Of a stretch of 12,952 bases of DNA, positions 6,444-12,952 are shown in pieces (the first letter of the stretch is position 1; every line of letters starts with the position of its first letter). The stretch lies in contig JACQGG010000047.1 of NCBI GenBank assembly GCA_016199665.1, positions 1 through 12,952 on the forward strand. The letters are read 5' to 3'. The stretch comes from Acidobacteriota bacterium. GTDB taxonomy: Bacteria > Acidobacteriota > UBA6911 > JACQSX01. The notes beneath the pieces are model-generated. The model was not told the origin of the DNA and searched no databases. It saw only the letters and a program-made list of their open reading frames with translations. The position numbers and the translations under genes were made by a program.

Positions 6444-8327
6444 CTACAGGACCTGTCTCATATCCCCGGTTCGACGCGTGATCCGCTGCCGGTCGAAGTA
6501 TTCCAGAAAAGGAATGGCGTATTTGCGGCTGATGCCCAGCAAGTCCTTGAACTGGCCCACATTGAATTGCGCGCCGGGCGGGAAACGCCGCCGCAGCCGC
6601 GACTGGATTTGCTCCAGATGCGTGTGGTGCATCCAGACGTCCTCGGCAATCTTCACCGCGATGTTCCGCTGCTGCAATAGGAACAAGACATTGCGTCCCC
6701 GCTTTTCATCGGCGCCGGCCCGCTGCAGCAGATCCTTGACGGAGGGCGGCTGTACTCCGGATTGCGCGAGCAGTTGTTCCAGCCGGTCAAACAGCTTCTG
6801 ATCTTCCAGGGGAAGGGAGACGTCTTTTCCCGAGACGGAGACAAATTCTCCGCCGACGGTTGCTTTCCCTTCCTGACGGAGCATGTCCAGCAAATATTGG
6901 AAAATGTCCGGCGGCAGCGTCGGGGGCAACTTACTGCGCAGCTCTTCCTTTTTCATTCCCGGAGCCAGCCGGTTTGACTTCTGGAAATTCTCCACCGTCT
7001 CAAACAGCCGCCGCGACATGCCCTGCAGAAATTCCCGGGAGCAGCAGCAGCGAGGTGCGGTTCCAATAGAAACAAGCAAAGGGTCTTTCTGGAGCTGGCG
7101 GGACAGGTACTCAGCCGGATAGCCGGAGAGCGAGGTCAGCGTCGCCTCGCTGGCATATCCCTCGGTCAGTACGAATTCTCCAACGCGTCCGATCCCCTGC
7201 CGCTTCAGCAGCCGTTGAACAGCCTCCAGGTCCTGAGTGCGCCTGCGTCGCTTGCGGGCGGCGGGGTTCAGGATTTCACCTCCCCCAAGCGTCGCTGCGG
7301 GAGAGACCCGCCGAATAATCAGGCGGTCTCCCATCCAAACGGCCAGAGGCGACCGAGTGCGGAATTGAACCAGCGCCGACTGCCCGGGTTCGAGGGAGTC
7401 GGTTCCAAGAAGGATGACGCGGCAGAGGGTTTCCTGGGTGCCCACGTGCAATCGCACCACTTCGCCGGTATGCAAGGCCTTGCCTGCGCTGCTGACCAGA
7501 GACAGATGTGCATCCATGCATTGAGTGGTTTGCATCGCGCCCGGGAGAATGAGCGTCATTCCGCGGCTCAGCTCCTTTTTTTCCACCCCCTGCAGATTTA
7601 CCGCGGTCCGCTGGCCTTCGGTGGCAGTGTCCGACCCTCTCCCGTAGGTCTGCAGCCCCCGGATTCGCGGCATCAGACCTCCAGGCAGGATCTGCACCGG
7701 CTGTTCGCGCTGCAGCCGCCCGCTGTAGAGGGTCCCGGTGACCACGGTTCCAAACCCGCGGAGTGTGAACACCCGATCGATGGGAAGGCGGGGCATCTGG
7801 TGTGTTACGCGCGAAGTGGCCCGCTCGACCAGGTCCCCGAGAGCTTTGCGCACGTCTTCCATTCCCTGGCCGGTCGTGTTGCTGACGAATACCACAGGAA
7901 AGTCTTGCAACGCGGTGCCGCGTGTGATCTCGGAGATTTCCTCCGCGACCAGCGGCAGCATGGCGCAGTCCACCATGTCGGTCTTGGTAACCACAAAAAT
8001 GCCCTGGTCGATCCCCAGCAAATGACAGATGTCCAGGTGTTCGCGGGTCTGCGGCATCACTGATTCGTCGGCGGCAACCACAAAGAGCACCGCGTCCATG
8101 CCGCCGGCGCCGGCCAGCATGTTTCGAACAAACCGTTCGTGTCCCGGGACATCGACAAACCCGATCTGTGTCTCGCCCAGATCCATATGCGCGAATCCCA
8201 GATCGATGGTAATGCCGCGCTCTTTTTCTTCTTTCAGCCGGTCGGGATCCGTGCCGGTCAGAGACCGGATGAGCGAGGACTTGCCATGGTCGATATGTCC
8301 TGCGGTTCCCACAATGAGGAATTTCAT
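6444..8327 (-). CDS. selB: Selenocysteine-specific translation elongation factor SelB
   Basis: A 627-residue translational GTPase. The N-terminal EF-Tu-like part has the P-loop GTAGHIDHGKSS (7-18), switch I RGITIDLGFAH (37-47), switch II DVPGHE (59-64) and a TKTD (114-117) in place of the usual NKxD, as is common in SelB. Beta-barrel domains follow (about 175-350, including RVFTLRGFGTVVTGT at 185-199). The C-terminal half (about 360-627) has the winged-helix repeats that bind the SECIS hairpin, ending GISRKYAIPFLEYFDRQ, the usual last winged helix. SelB carries Sec-tRNA to the ribosome at recoded UGA codons. An odd CCC run lies at 427-429. No SD is visible before the ATG. It is divergent from ffh. 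selA, selC and selD are not in the window, and no gene here shows an in-frame UGA that I would call selenocysteine. Confidence 0.95.
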   Translation of the reverse strand: MKFLIVGTAGHIDHGKSSLIRSLTGTDPDRLKEEKERGITIDLGFAHMDLGETQIGFVDVPGHERFVRNMLAGAGGMDAVLFVVAADESVMPQTREHLDICHLLGIDQGIFVVTKTDMVDCAMLPLVAEEISEITRGTALQDFPVVFVSNTTGQGMEDVRKALGDLVERATSRVTHQMPRLPIDRVFTLRGFGTVVTGTLYSGRLQREQPVQILPGGLMPRIRGLQTYGRGSDTATEGQRTAVNLQGVEKKELSRGMTLILPGAMQTTQCMDAHLSLVSSAGKALHTGEVVRLHVGTQETLCRVILLGTDSLEPGQSALVQFRTRSPLAVWMGDRLIIRRVSPAATLGGGEILNPAARKRRRRTQDLEAVQRLLKRQGIGRVGEFVLTEGYASEATLTSLSGYPAEYLSRQLQKDPLLVSIGTAPRCCCSREFLQGMSRRLFETVENFQKSNRLAPGMKKEELRSKLPPTLPPDIFQYLLDMLRQEGKATVGGEFVSVSGKDVSLPLEDQKLFDRLEQLLAQSGVQPPSVKDLLQRAGADEKRGRNVLFLLQQRNIAVKIAEDVWMHHTHLEQIQSRLRRRFPPGAQFNVGQFKDLLGISRKYAIPFLEYFDRQRITRRTGDMRQVL

Positions 8328-8408
8328 TTTTCGACGGTGTGCCGGAGGGGGAGGGGGGCGCTGAATTCGTCCGCTTCTCTCACTCGCTTCTGCGCGCCTC
8401 CGGTCAAC

Positions 8409-8437
8409 TTGCTAGAATAGACGCTGAAGTGTAACAT
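8409..8437 (+). promoter_or_regulatory. Candidate promoter of the ffh operon
   Basis: In the 145-base gap between divergent selB and ffh, TTGCTA (8409-8414) and TAACAT (8432-8437) are 17 bases apart, each matching four of six consensus bases. A TAGAAT at 8413-8418 is an alternative -10, with a poor -35. I see no tRNA, riboswitch or clear selB promoter in this gap. Confidence 0.35.
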
Positions 8438-8472
8438 AACCACTTTTTCTTTATCGGGAGCGACTGACCGTC

Positions 8473-9804
8473 ATGCTTGACAGTTTATCCGCCAAGCTCC
8501 AGCGTGTTTTGAAGGATTTGAAGGGTGAGGCGAGGCTGACCGAAACCCACATTGATGCGGCGATGCGTGAAATTCGCATTGCTCTGCTGGAAGCAGACGT
8601 CAACTTCAAGGTCGTCAAGGAGTTTGTGGCGCGGGTGAGGGGACAAGCGCTGGGTCAGGAAGTTATGGCCAGCCTGACACCGGGGCAGCAGGTTGTCAAG
8701 GTGGTGCGCGACCAACTGACCGATTTGCTGGGAACTGAAGGCCGCACTCTGACCTTCTCCAAGACGCCCCCCACGGTGATCCTGCTGGTGGGGCTGCAGG
8801 GCTCCGGAAAGACCACCACCACCGGGAAGCTGGCCCTCTTCCTGCAAAAGATGTCACGGCGCCCCTTGATGGTTTCTGTGGATGTATACCGGCCTGCCGC
8901 CCGGGATCAACTGGCAATCATCGGACGGGAGATCAAAATCCCCGTTTATGAGATCGACTCGGCCGATCCCTTGATGATTTGCCAGCAGGCGCTGACCCAG
9001 GCCAGAAACGTCGGATACGACACCCTGCTGGTGGATACGGCGGGTCGCCTGCACATCGATCAAGGTCTGATGGACGAGCTGAAGGAGATCGGGCGCCGTC
9101 TGCACCCGGACGAGGTGCTGCTGGTTGCCGACTCCATGACCGGGCAGGACGCCGTCCAGAGCGCCCGGGATTTCAACGAGCAGATCGGCATCACCGGTGT
9201 GATCCTCACCAAGATGGACGGCGATACGCGCGGCGGCGCCGCCCTCTCGATCAAGTCCGTGACGGGGCAAGCGATCAAGTTTATCGGGATCGGGGAAAAG
9301 TACGAGAGCCTGGAGCCTTTTCACCCGGACCGGATGGCCGGCCGCATCCTGGGAATGGGAGATGTGCTTTCTCTGATCGAAAAGGCTGAGGAAACAGTGG
9401 ATCAGGAAAGCGCGCGCCGCATGCTGGAGAAAGTCCAAAAGGACTCCTTCACCCTGGAGGACTTTAAGGATCAATTGGCCCAGATTCGCAGGATGGGTCC
9501 CCTGGAGCAGATTTTGAAGATGTTCCCCAGTGTCGGACCGCTCAAGGGCATCGGCAAGATGCAGGTGGACGAAAAGGAACTCACCGCCATTGAAGCCATC
9601 ATCAATTCAATGACCGCTCGCGAGCGGGAGCACTACAAGATAATTAACGGATCTCGCCGCAAGCGAATCGCCCGGGGAAGCGGCTGCACGGTTCAGCAGG
9701 TCAACCAATTGCTCCGGCAGTATCACCAAGCGCGCCGAATGATGCGCCAAATGACGGGGGGAATGCTCGGTAAAAGATTGGGAAAGTTAAGTTTTCCGTT
9801 TTGA
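8473..9804 (+). CDS. ffh: Signal recognition particle GTPase Ffh (SRP54)
   Basis: A 443-residue protein with the complete SRP54 layout. The N domain is residues 1-90. The G domain carries GLQGSGKTTTTGKL (107-120), DVYRPAARDQL (137-147), DTAGRLH (188-194), TKMDGDTRGGA (246-256) and the GIGEKYESLEPFHPDRMAGRILGMGD closing region (272-297). The M domain (about 325-435) has the RNA-binding SRRKRIARGSGCTVQQVNQLL segment (394-414) and Met-rich signal-peptide-binding helices. With 4.5S RNA and FtsY it takes nascent membrane proteins to the translocon. GGGAG lies about 13 bases before the ATG, a rather long spacing. It heads the rpsP-khpA-rimM-trmD-rplS cluster. Length is normal and no catalytic residue appears lost. 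Confidence 0.97.
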   Translation: MLDSLSAKLQRVLKDLKGEARLTETHIDAAMREIRIALLEADVNFKVVKEFVARVRGQALGQEVMASLTPGQQVVKVVRDQLTDLLGTEGRTLTFSKTPPTVILLVGLQGSGKTTTTGKLALFLQKMSRRPLMVSVDVYRPAARDQLAIIGREIKIPVYEIDSADPLMICQQALTQARNVGYDTLLVDTAGRLHIDQGLMDELKEIGRRLHPDEVLLVADSMTGQDAVQSARDFNEQIGITGVILTKMDGDTRGGAALSIKSVTGQAIKFIGIGEKYESLEPFHPDRMAGRILGMGDVLSLIEKAEETVDQESARRMLEKVQKDSFTLEDFKDQLAQIRRMGPLEQILKMFPSVGPLKGIGKMQVDEKELTAIEAIINSMTAREREHYKIINGSRRKRIARGSGCTVQQVNQLLRQYHQARRMMRQMTGGMLGKRLGKLSFPF

Positions 9805-9855
9805 TGTATCATGTATTTTGATAGCATTAGATTTTAATTAAGGGGAGGCAGTGTC

Positions 9856-10101
9856 TTGTTGCGAATTCGTTTGTCCCGCCGGGGCGCAAAAAAGCGGCCT
9901 TTTTATCGCGTGGTCGTGACTGAAAAGTCGCGCTCTCGCGACGGTCGGTTTCTTGAAATCCTGGGGCATTATGATCCAGGCCGGCGCCCGGCTATGGTTG
10001 ATCTGAAAATGGAACGGGTTGATCACTGGATTAAGTGCGGCGCCCAACCTTCAGACACGGTTAATACTTTAATAGCCAAGGCAAAACAGGCAGAAACGTA
10101 G
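9856..10101 (+). CDS. rpsP: 30S ribosomal protein bS16
   Basis: An 81-residue protein beginning M-L-R-I-R-L-SRRGAKKRPFYRVVV, the bS16 signature, then SRSRDGRFLEILGHYDP and the C-terminal KCGAQPSDTVNTLI segment. bS16 binds 16S rRNA early and is needed for 30S assembly. The start is TTG at 9856, with GGGGAGG seven bases upstream; the second codon is also TTG, but using it would shorten the conserved N-terminus by one residue. A non-ATG start on a highly expressed ribosomal protein is notable. The gene lies 51 bases after ffh, in a short AT-rich spacer, and is followed by khpA and rimM, the order common outside the enterobacteria. Confidence 0.96.
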   Translation: MLRIRLSRRGAKKRPFYRVVVTEKSRSRDGRFLEILGHYDPGRRPAMVDLKMERVDHWIKCGAQPSDTVNTLIAKAKQAET

Positions 10102-10172
10102 AACGATTCGAGCTCGCTCTTTTCAAAGTCACGCGATCGAAGAACCAGATGCGATGAGCAGAAGGAGGCTGT

Positions 10173-10409
10173 ATGCCTATGAAGGAGCTTATCGAGGAGA
10201 TTGCCAAGGCGTTGGTGGATAAGCCCGAGCAGGTGGTTGTGACTGAAGTTGAAGGGGAGCAAACCACGGTCCTGGAACTGCGCGTTGCTCAAACAGATTT
10301 GGGTAAGGTTATCGGCAAGCAGGGGCGCACCGCCCGGGCAATCCGGACGCTGTTGGGGGCCTCTGGAATGAAGCTGCGCAAAAGATTCGTCCTTGAAATC
10401 CTCGAGTAG
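10173..10409 (+). CDS. khpA: KH-domain RNA-binding protein KhpA
   Basis: A 78-residue single-KH-domain protein with the GxxG loop in GKVIGKQGRTARAIRTLL (about 47-64) and the family opening MKELIEEIAKALVDKPEQV. KhpA (YlqC family) is a small cytosolic RNA-binding protein; in Gram-positive bacteria it pairs with KhpB and influences cell elongation and small-RNA function. AGGAGG lies four bases before the ATG at 10173 and ten before a second in-frame ATG at 10179. The later start matches the usual family N-terminus (76 residues), so the exact start is open. Its last 17 bases overlap the proposed rimM start, and its place between rpsP and rimM is the standard one. Confidence 0.93.
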   Translation: MPMKELIEEIAKALVDKPEQVVVTEVEGEQTTVLELRVAQTDLGKVIGKQGRTARAIRTLLGASGMKLRKRFVLEILE

Positions 10410-10926
10410 CGACTCCTGGATCGCCGTGGGTCGTATTCGCAGCGCCCATGGCCTCCACGGCGAAGTGACCGTCGACGTCCTCACCGATTCTCCAGAGCGT
10501 TTCCGCCAGGGAAGCGCCCTGTATCTGAGGCGTTCCGGCGGCAATCCCGCGCCTGTGCGGGTACAGATGTCACGGCCTCATGGGCGGTATCTGATCCTGA
10601 AGCTGGAAGCGGCTGAAACTCGCACCGACGCGGAACAACTGAAAGCCGGCGAGTTGGTGATCCCGAAAAGTGACGTGAAGGCGTTGCCCCCGGGGCATTA
10701 TTATCCATTTCAACTCGTCGGCTGCGAGGTCGTCGACAGCTCGGGAAAAAGCGTCGGGACGGTCGCTGACATTATGCAAACAGCCGGCGGCGCATTGCTG
10801 GGCGTGAAGAGCCAGCGGCGCGAGGTCCTCATTCCGATGGTTGAAGGTATCGTAACCCGGCTGGACCTGGCGGAACGGCGAATCGAAGTGCATCTGCCGG
10901 CCGGACTCATGGAGATCAATGCCTGA
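10393..10926 (+). CDS. rimM: Ribosome maturation factor RimM
   Basis: A 177-residue protein. The N-terminal RimM domain has WIAVGRIRSAHGLHGEV (9-25), the most conserved motif. A PRC-barrel follows from about residue 100, with HYYPFQLVGCEV, GTVADIMQTAGGALLGV and LIPMVEGIV. RimM binds uS19 and helps 3'-domain maturation of the 30S subunit. The best start is TTG at 10393, inside khpA, since later starts (GTG at 10426) would remove the conserved tryptophan segment. There is no Shine-Dalgarno sequence, so translation is probably coupled to khpA by the 17-base overlap. Its stop overlaps the trmD start by eight bases. An alternative is an unrecognised start codon near 10410. Confidence 0.94.
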   Translation: MKSSSSDSWIAVGRIRSAHGLHGEVTVDVLTDSPERFRQGSALYLRRSGGNPAPVRVQMSRPHGRYLILKLEAAETRTDAEQLKAGELVIPKSDVKALPPGHYYPFQLVGCEVVDSSGKSVGTVADIMQTAGGALLGVKSQRREVLIPMVEGIVTRLDLAERRIEVHLPAGLMEINA

Positions 10927-11659
10927 CCCGGTAAGGCTAGCGGTTGTGACCCTCTTTCCGCAGATGTTTACCGGGGTTTTCGATTCTGGTATCATTCGCG
11001 CTTTGCGCGACGCGGGCAGGGCGGAGATAGAGACCTGCGACTTGCGCGATTTTACCCACGACCGTCACCGGAGTGTGGACGACCGTCCGTACGGCGGCGG
11101 CGAGGGAATGGTACTAAAGCCCGAACCGGTTTTTGAAGCGGTCGAGACCATAGAGCAGCGCTGGGGAACACGGGCGCGCCGGATTTTGCTGACGCCTCAG
11201 GGCATTCCTTTCAGACAAGGCGCGGCACGCCGGCTTGCCGAGGAAAAGGCGCTTGTGCTGATTTGCGGCCGCTACGAAGGAGTGGATCAGCGCGTCGTAG
11301 AGCACCTGGTGGAGGAGGAGGTTTCCATCGGGGACTTCATCGTCTCCGGAGGCGAGATACCGGCCATGCTTCTGATTGACGCGATCCTGCGATGCGTCCC
11401 GGGTGCGACCGGCAATCCGGCATCCGTGATCAACGAAAGTTTCCAGCAGAACTTGCTCGATTATCCGCAATACACGCGACCGGCGAGCTTTCGCGGGTGG
11501 GTGGTGCCCGAAGTCCTCATGTCCGGCAATCATGCGGAAATAGCGGCATGGCGGAAAAGACAGGCTAGATTGCGAACGCATCAGAACCGCCCCGATCTCA
11601 TGGTGCGGGAGGTGACTGGAGTCGAGGAGGGCAGGGGCCCCGGCTCAGACTTGGACTGA
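10919..11659 (+). CDS. trmD: tRNA (guanine-N1-)-methyltransferase TrmD
   Basis: A 246-residue enzyme that uses S-adenosylmethionine to methylate G37 of tRNAs, preventing +1 frameshifting. The trefoil-knot SPOUT domain shows LFPQMF (12-17), DFTHDRHRSVDDRPYGGGEGM (44-64), LICGRYEGVDQR (114-125) and IGDFIVSGGE (137-146). The C-terminal tRNA-binding part has LLDYPQYTRP (179-188) and SGNHAEIAAWR (202-212). By eye alignment to the E. coli enzyme, catalytic Asp169 (EDSF) is Glu173 here (NESF), while Arg154 is kept as Arg158. ATG overlaps the rimM stop by eight bases, indicating tight coupling. The next gene, rplS, follows after 98 bases, so it may have extra control of its own. Confidence 0.96.
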   Translation: MPDPVRLAVVTLFPQMFTGVFDSGIIRALRDAGRAEIETCDLRDFTHDRHRSVDDRPYGGGEGMVLKPEPVFEAVETIEQRWGTRARRILLTPQGIPFRQGAARRLAEEKALVLICGRYEGVDQRVVEHLVEEEVSIGDFIVSGGEIPAMLLIDAILRCVPGATGNPASVINESFQQNLLDYPQYTRPASFRGWVVPEVLMSGNHAEIAAWRKRQARLRTHQNRPDLMVREVTGVEEGRGPGSDLD

Positions 11660-11757
11660 GATCCGGAGTAAGTGCACAAGAACAAAGGGCCCTTATCGCG
11701 CGTGAGGGCTGTGACCTGTATACTGGAAACGCGCAGTGGAATCTTGGAGTTGAAGCC

Positions 11758-12108
11758 ATGGACTTAATGGAAGTTGTGGAAAGCCAGGGATTGAAGGCGG
11801 GAATTCCTGACTTTCGTCCCGGGGATACAGTTCGCGTCAACGTTAAGATCAAAGAAGGGGACAAATTTCGCATCCAGGCCTTTGAGGGTGTCGTGATCTC
11901 TCGCAAGGGGAGTCGCAATCGCGAATCCTTTACCGTGCGAAAAATCTCATTTGGATACGGTGTGGAGCGCATCTTCCCGCTACACTCGCCCGTGATCGAA
12001 AGCATTGAACTGGTAAAGAAAGGTCAAGTGCGCAGGGCCAAGCTGTACTACCTGCGCCAACTAAGGGGAAAGGCAGCGCGGCTTAAAGAGGCAAAGAAGG
12101 CTGAATAG
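11758..12108 (+). CDS. rplS: 50S ribosomal protein bL19
   Basis: A 116-residue protein, the usual size, with the bL19 pattern: IPDFRPGDTVRVNVKIKEG (about 16-34), RIQAFEGVVISRKG (38-51), SFTVRKISFGYGVERIFPLHSP (57-78) and a basic C-terminal tail with RRAKLYYLRQLRGKAARLKE. bL19 sits at the 30S-50S interface and contributes to intersubunit bridges. The ATG at 11758 has GGAG about eight bases upstream; the ATG three codons later is less likely. The 98-base spacer from trmD contains a TATACT (11719-11724) without a good -35, so a private promoter is possible but weakly supported. No clear terminator follows in 12109-12276. Confidence 0.96.
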   Translation: MDLMEVVESQGLKAGIPDFRPGDTVRVNVKIKEGDKFRIQAFEGVVISRKGSRNRESFTVRKISFGYGVERIFPLHSPVIESIELVKKGQVRRAKLYYLRQLRGKAARLKEAKKAE

Positions 12109-12276
12109 CAACATCGATCCAAAGCAGCTTCCGGCGACTTCTAGGTAGGTTTAGAGATGACGTTGCGCCGGGTTTTCGCGCCGTTTCAGGCTGGGTTTGG
12201 CACGTGGCGAGTTAAGAGAAGCGCAGCCTGGGAATCCAGACTTCAGACTGCGGGGCGGCACGGTAACGGACGCTTG

Positions 12277-12528
12277 ATGAACAAGCTGCTCAGAATCTTC
12301 TATATCCTCTTTTGCTTCGAGGTCGGGATTTTTCTTCTCGTTTTTCCCTGGCTGCGACTCTGGGAAACCCACGGCCTGCTGCTTCAGTTTCCGGCCTTTC
12401 GGACAGTGATGATGAACAATTTCTTTCGGGGCGCCGTCTCCGGGCTGGGGATCGTCAATCTGGTGGTCGGTGGAGTTGAAGTCGTCACGTTCGGCAAGCG
12501 CAGCAAATCCGACCAGTCCCGGGCCTAG
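12277..12528 (+). CDS. Small two-helix membrane protein of unknown function
   Basis: An 83-residue protein with two hydrophobic segments, about 5-25 (LRIFYILFCFEVGIFLLVFP) and 52-72, joined by a loop containing MMNNFFRGAVSGLG, and a short basic tail. I cannot name it or give a function. From memory, proteins with this E-V-G-x-F-L-L-x-x-P-W and F-x-R-G-A-V-S-G-L-G pattern occur in Acidobacteriota, which I could not check. I start it at 12277 because translation from the upstream ATG at 12157 would add 40 Arg-rich, non-hydrophobic residues not expected before the first helix; neither start has a strong ribosome site. It lies 168 bases after rplS. Its stop codon falls within the following palindromic repeat. 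Confidence 0.7.
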   Translation: MNKLLRIFYILFCFEVGIFLLVFPWLRLWETHGLLLQFPAFRTVMMNNFFRGAVSGLGIVNLVVGGVEVVTFGKRSKSDQSRA

Positions 12529-12614
12529 CTCAAGTTCGTCACCGAACCGCGACCGTAGGGAGCGGCGCGGAATTACAATGCGTTAGCGTGCGGCTCAGTG
12601 ACGAACTTGGCCTA
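12525..12614. repeat. Palindromic intergenic element with 12-bp perfect stem
   Basis: CAAGTTCGTCAC (12531-12542) and GTGACGAACTTG (12598-12609) are exact inverted copies, and CTAG on both outer sides extends the pairing to about 16 positions with one mismatch and one G-T. The 55-base interior includes CCGCGACCGTAGGGAGCGG and GCGTTAGCGTGCGG, each able to fold. GTCACCGAACCG (12538-12549) recurs at 366-377. It begins at the stop of the membrane-protein gene and ends 26 bases before the ThiE-like start. A terminator or attenuator role is possible, but no T-run follows. No thiamine-pyrophosphate riboswitch motif is visible. Confidence 0.6.
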
Positions 12615-12639
12615 GTAACGGAGGTAAGCGAGGTATCCG

Positions 12640-12952
12640 TTGCAGAGTATTCCCTTATGCACAGGACGCTGGCTGTTTGTGCGGCCTGCACTCTACTGCA
12701 TTTCCGACTCCGCCAACGGCGACCCGGTCGGGTTGTTCAGAGAGGTTGTGCACTGCGCGATTGAGTTGTTCCAGTTCCGCCATAAAGATCTTCCCTGGGG
12801 GGAGCGTCTGCGGACCGGCAAGTCCCTTGCCGCCGTAGATCGAGGCCAAACCCGGCTGCTGGTGAGCCGGTCGGTCGAGCTGGCCCAGACGATCGGCGCC
12901 GATGGGGTGCATTTCCCCTCGGGCACTCTTCCGACGAATCCAAGGCAAACCG
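12640..12952 (+). CDS. ThiE/TenI-family protein, N-terminal part (runs off the window)
   Basis: The frame is open from 12628 to the window end. From TTG 12640, with GAGG six bases upstream, 104 residues are visible; a GTG at 12679 is the alternative start. Family features are clear: ALYCISDS (17-24), FQFRHKDLP (44-52, the Q-x-R-x-K-D motif) and VELAQTIGADGVHFPSGTLP (79-98). ThiE joins hydroxymethylpyrimidine and thiazole phosphates to make thiamine phosphate; TenI proteins share the fold and act as thiazole tautomerases or have unknown roles. The canonical N-D-R-V of ThiE is S76-R77-S78-V79 here, so the Mg-binding Asp (Asp93 in Bacillus subtilis) appears lost; I therefore favour a TenI-like or altered activity. 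The C-terminal half is not visible. Confidence 0.78.
   Translation, partial: MQSIPLCTGRWLFVRPALYCISDSANGDPVGLFREVVHCAIELFQFRHKDLPWGERLRTGKSLAAVDRGQTRLLVSRSVELAQTIGADGVHFPSGTLPTNPRQT

Noticed and set aside
7215..8063. 282-codon plus-strand frame
   Set aside because: Antisense to the GTPase half of selB, which is securely identified.
8328..8472. tRNA-Sec (selC) or 4.5S SRP RNA between selB and ffh
   Set aside because: Neither a long variable-arm tRNA cloverleaf with a T-loop motif nor a GGAA-type SRP hairpin is visible; the gap looks like promoter sequence only.
11660..11757. Promoter or leader regulating rplS
   Set aside because: TATACT at 11719-11724 has no -35 at a suitable distance and I see no stable leader fold beyond a short AGGGCCCTT palindrome; not strong enough to list.
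12529..12639. TPP riboswitch before the ThiE-like gene
   Set aside because: The conserved CTGAGA and ACCTGA segments of the thi-box are absent; the space is taken by a palindromic repeat.
12655..12948. 97-codon minus-strand frame at the right end
   Set aside because: The plus strand encodes a clear ThiE/TenI-family protein over the same bases, so this is its shadow.

Overview
The window is a mostly housekeeping stretch of a moderately GC-rich bacterial chromosome. Gene order (pheT, coiled-coil protein, zapA, 6S RNA, rny, ymdB; then ffh-rpsP-khpA-rimM-trmD-rplS), a secreted amidohydrolase, dispersed palindromic intergenic repeats and a small two-helix membrane protein after rplS make an uncultured member of the Acidobacteriota my best guess. 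That placement comes from remembered gene order and protein style, not from a search.

Layout. Bases 1-356 hold the 3' end of pheT. A gene-free, repeat-rich stretch (357-662) leads to a large exported amidohydrolase-fold protein (663-2537), then another repeat-bearing gap. A good sigma-70-type promoter (2738-2766) starts a cell-division pair, a ZapB-like coiled-coil protein and ZapA. Right behind zapA is a second strong promoter and a 6S RNA (about 3395-3580) that no ORF analysis would show. RNase Y (rny) and a YmdB-type phosphodiesterase follow. A long inverted repeat (6005-6130) separates these from two leftward genes, tatA and selB.

From 8473 the ffh-rpsP-khpA-rimM-trmD-rplS cluster runs rightward with short gaps and two overlaps. 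It couples protein targeting (SRP GTPase), ribosomal proteins bS16 and bL19, 30S maturation (RimM), an RNA-binding KH protein and tRNA m1G37 methylation. After it come a small membrane protein, a perfect-stem palindromic element, and the start of a ThiE/TenI-family gene that runs off the window.

How the genes work together: most concern translation and RNA (PheT, 6S RNA, RNase Y, SelB, Ffh, bS16, KhpA, RimM, TrmD, bL19), with cell division (ZapA and partner) and export (TatA) beside them. SelB implies that the organism makes selenoproteins, although no other sel gene is here. I see no CRISPR array, phage, transposase, toxin-antitoxin or defence system, and no convincing new multi-gene system. 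The items most worth checking are the 6S RNA locus, the near-leaderless coiled-coil gene, altered active-site residues in the amidohydrolase, TrmD and ThiE-like proteins, and the intergenic repeat families.
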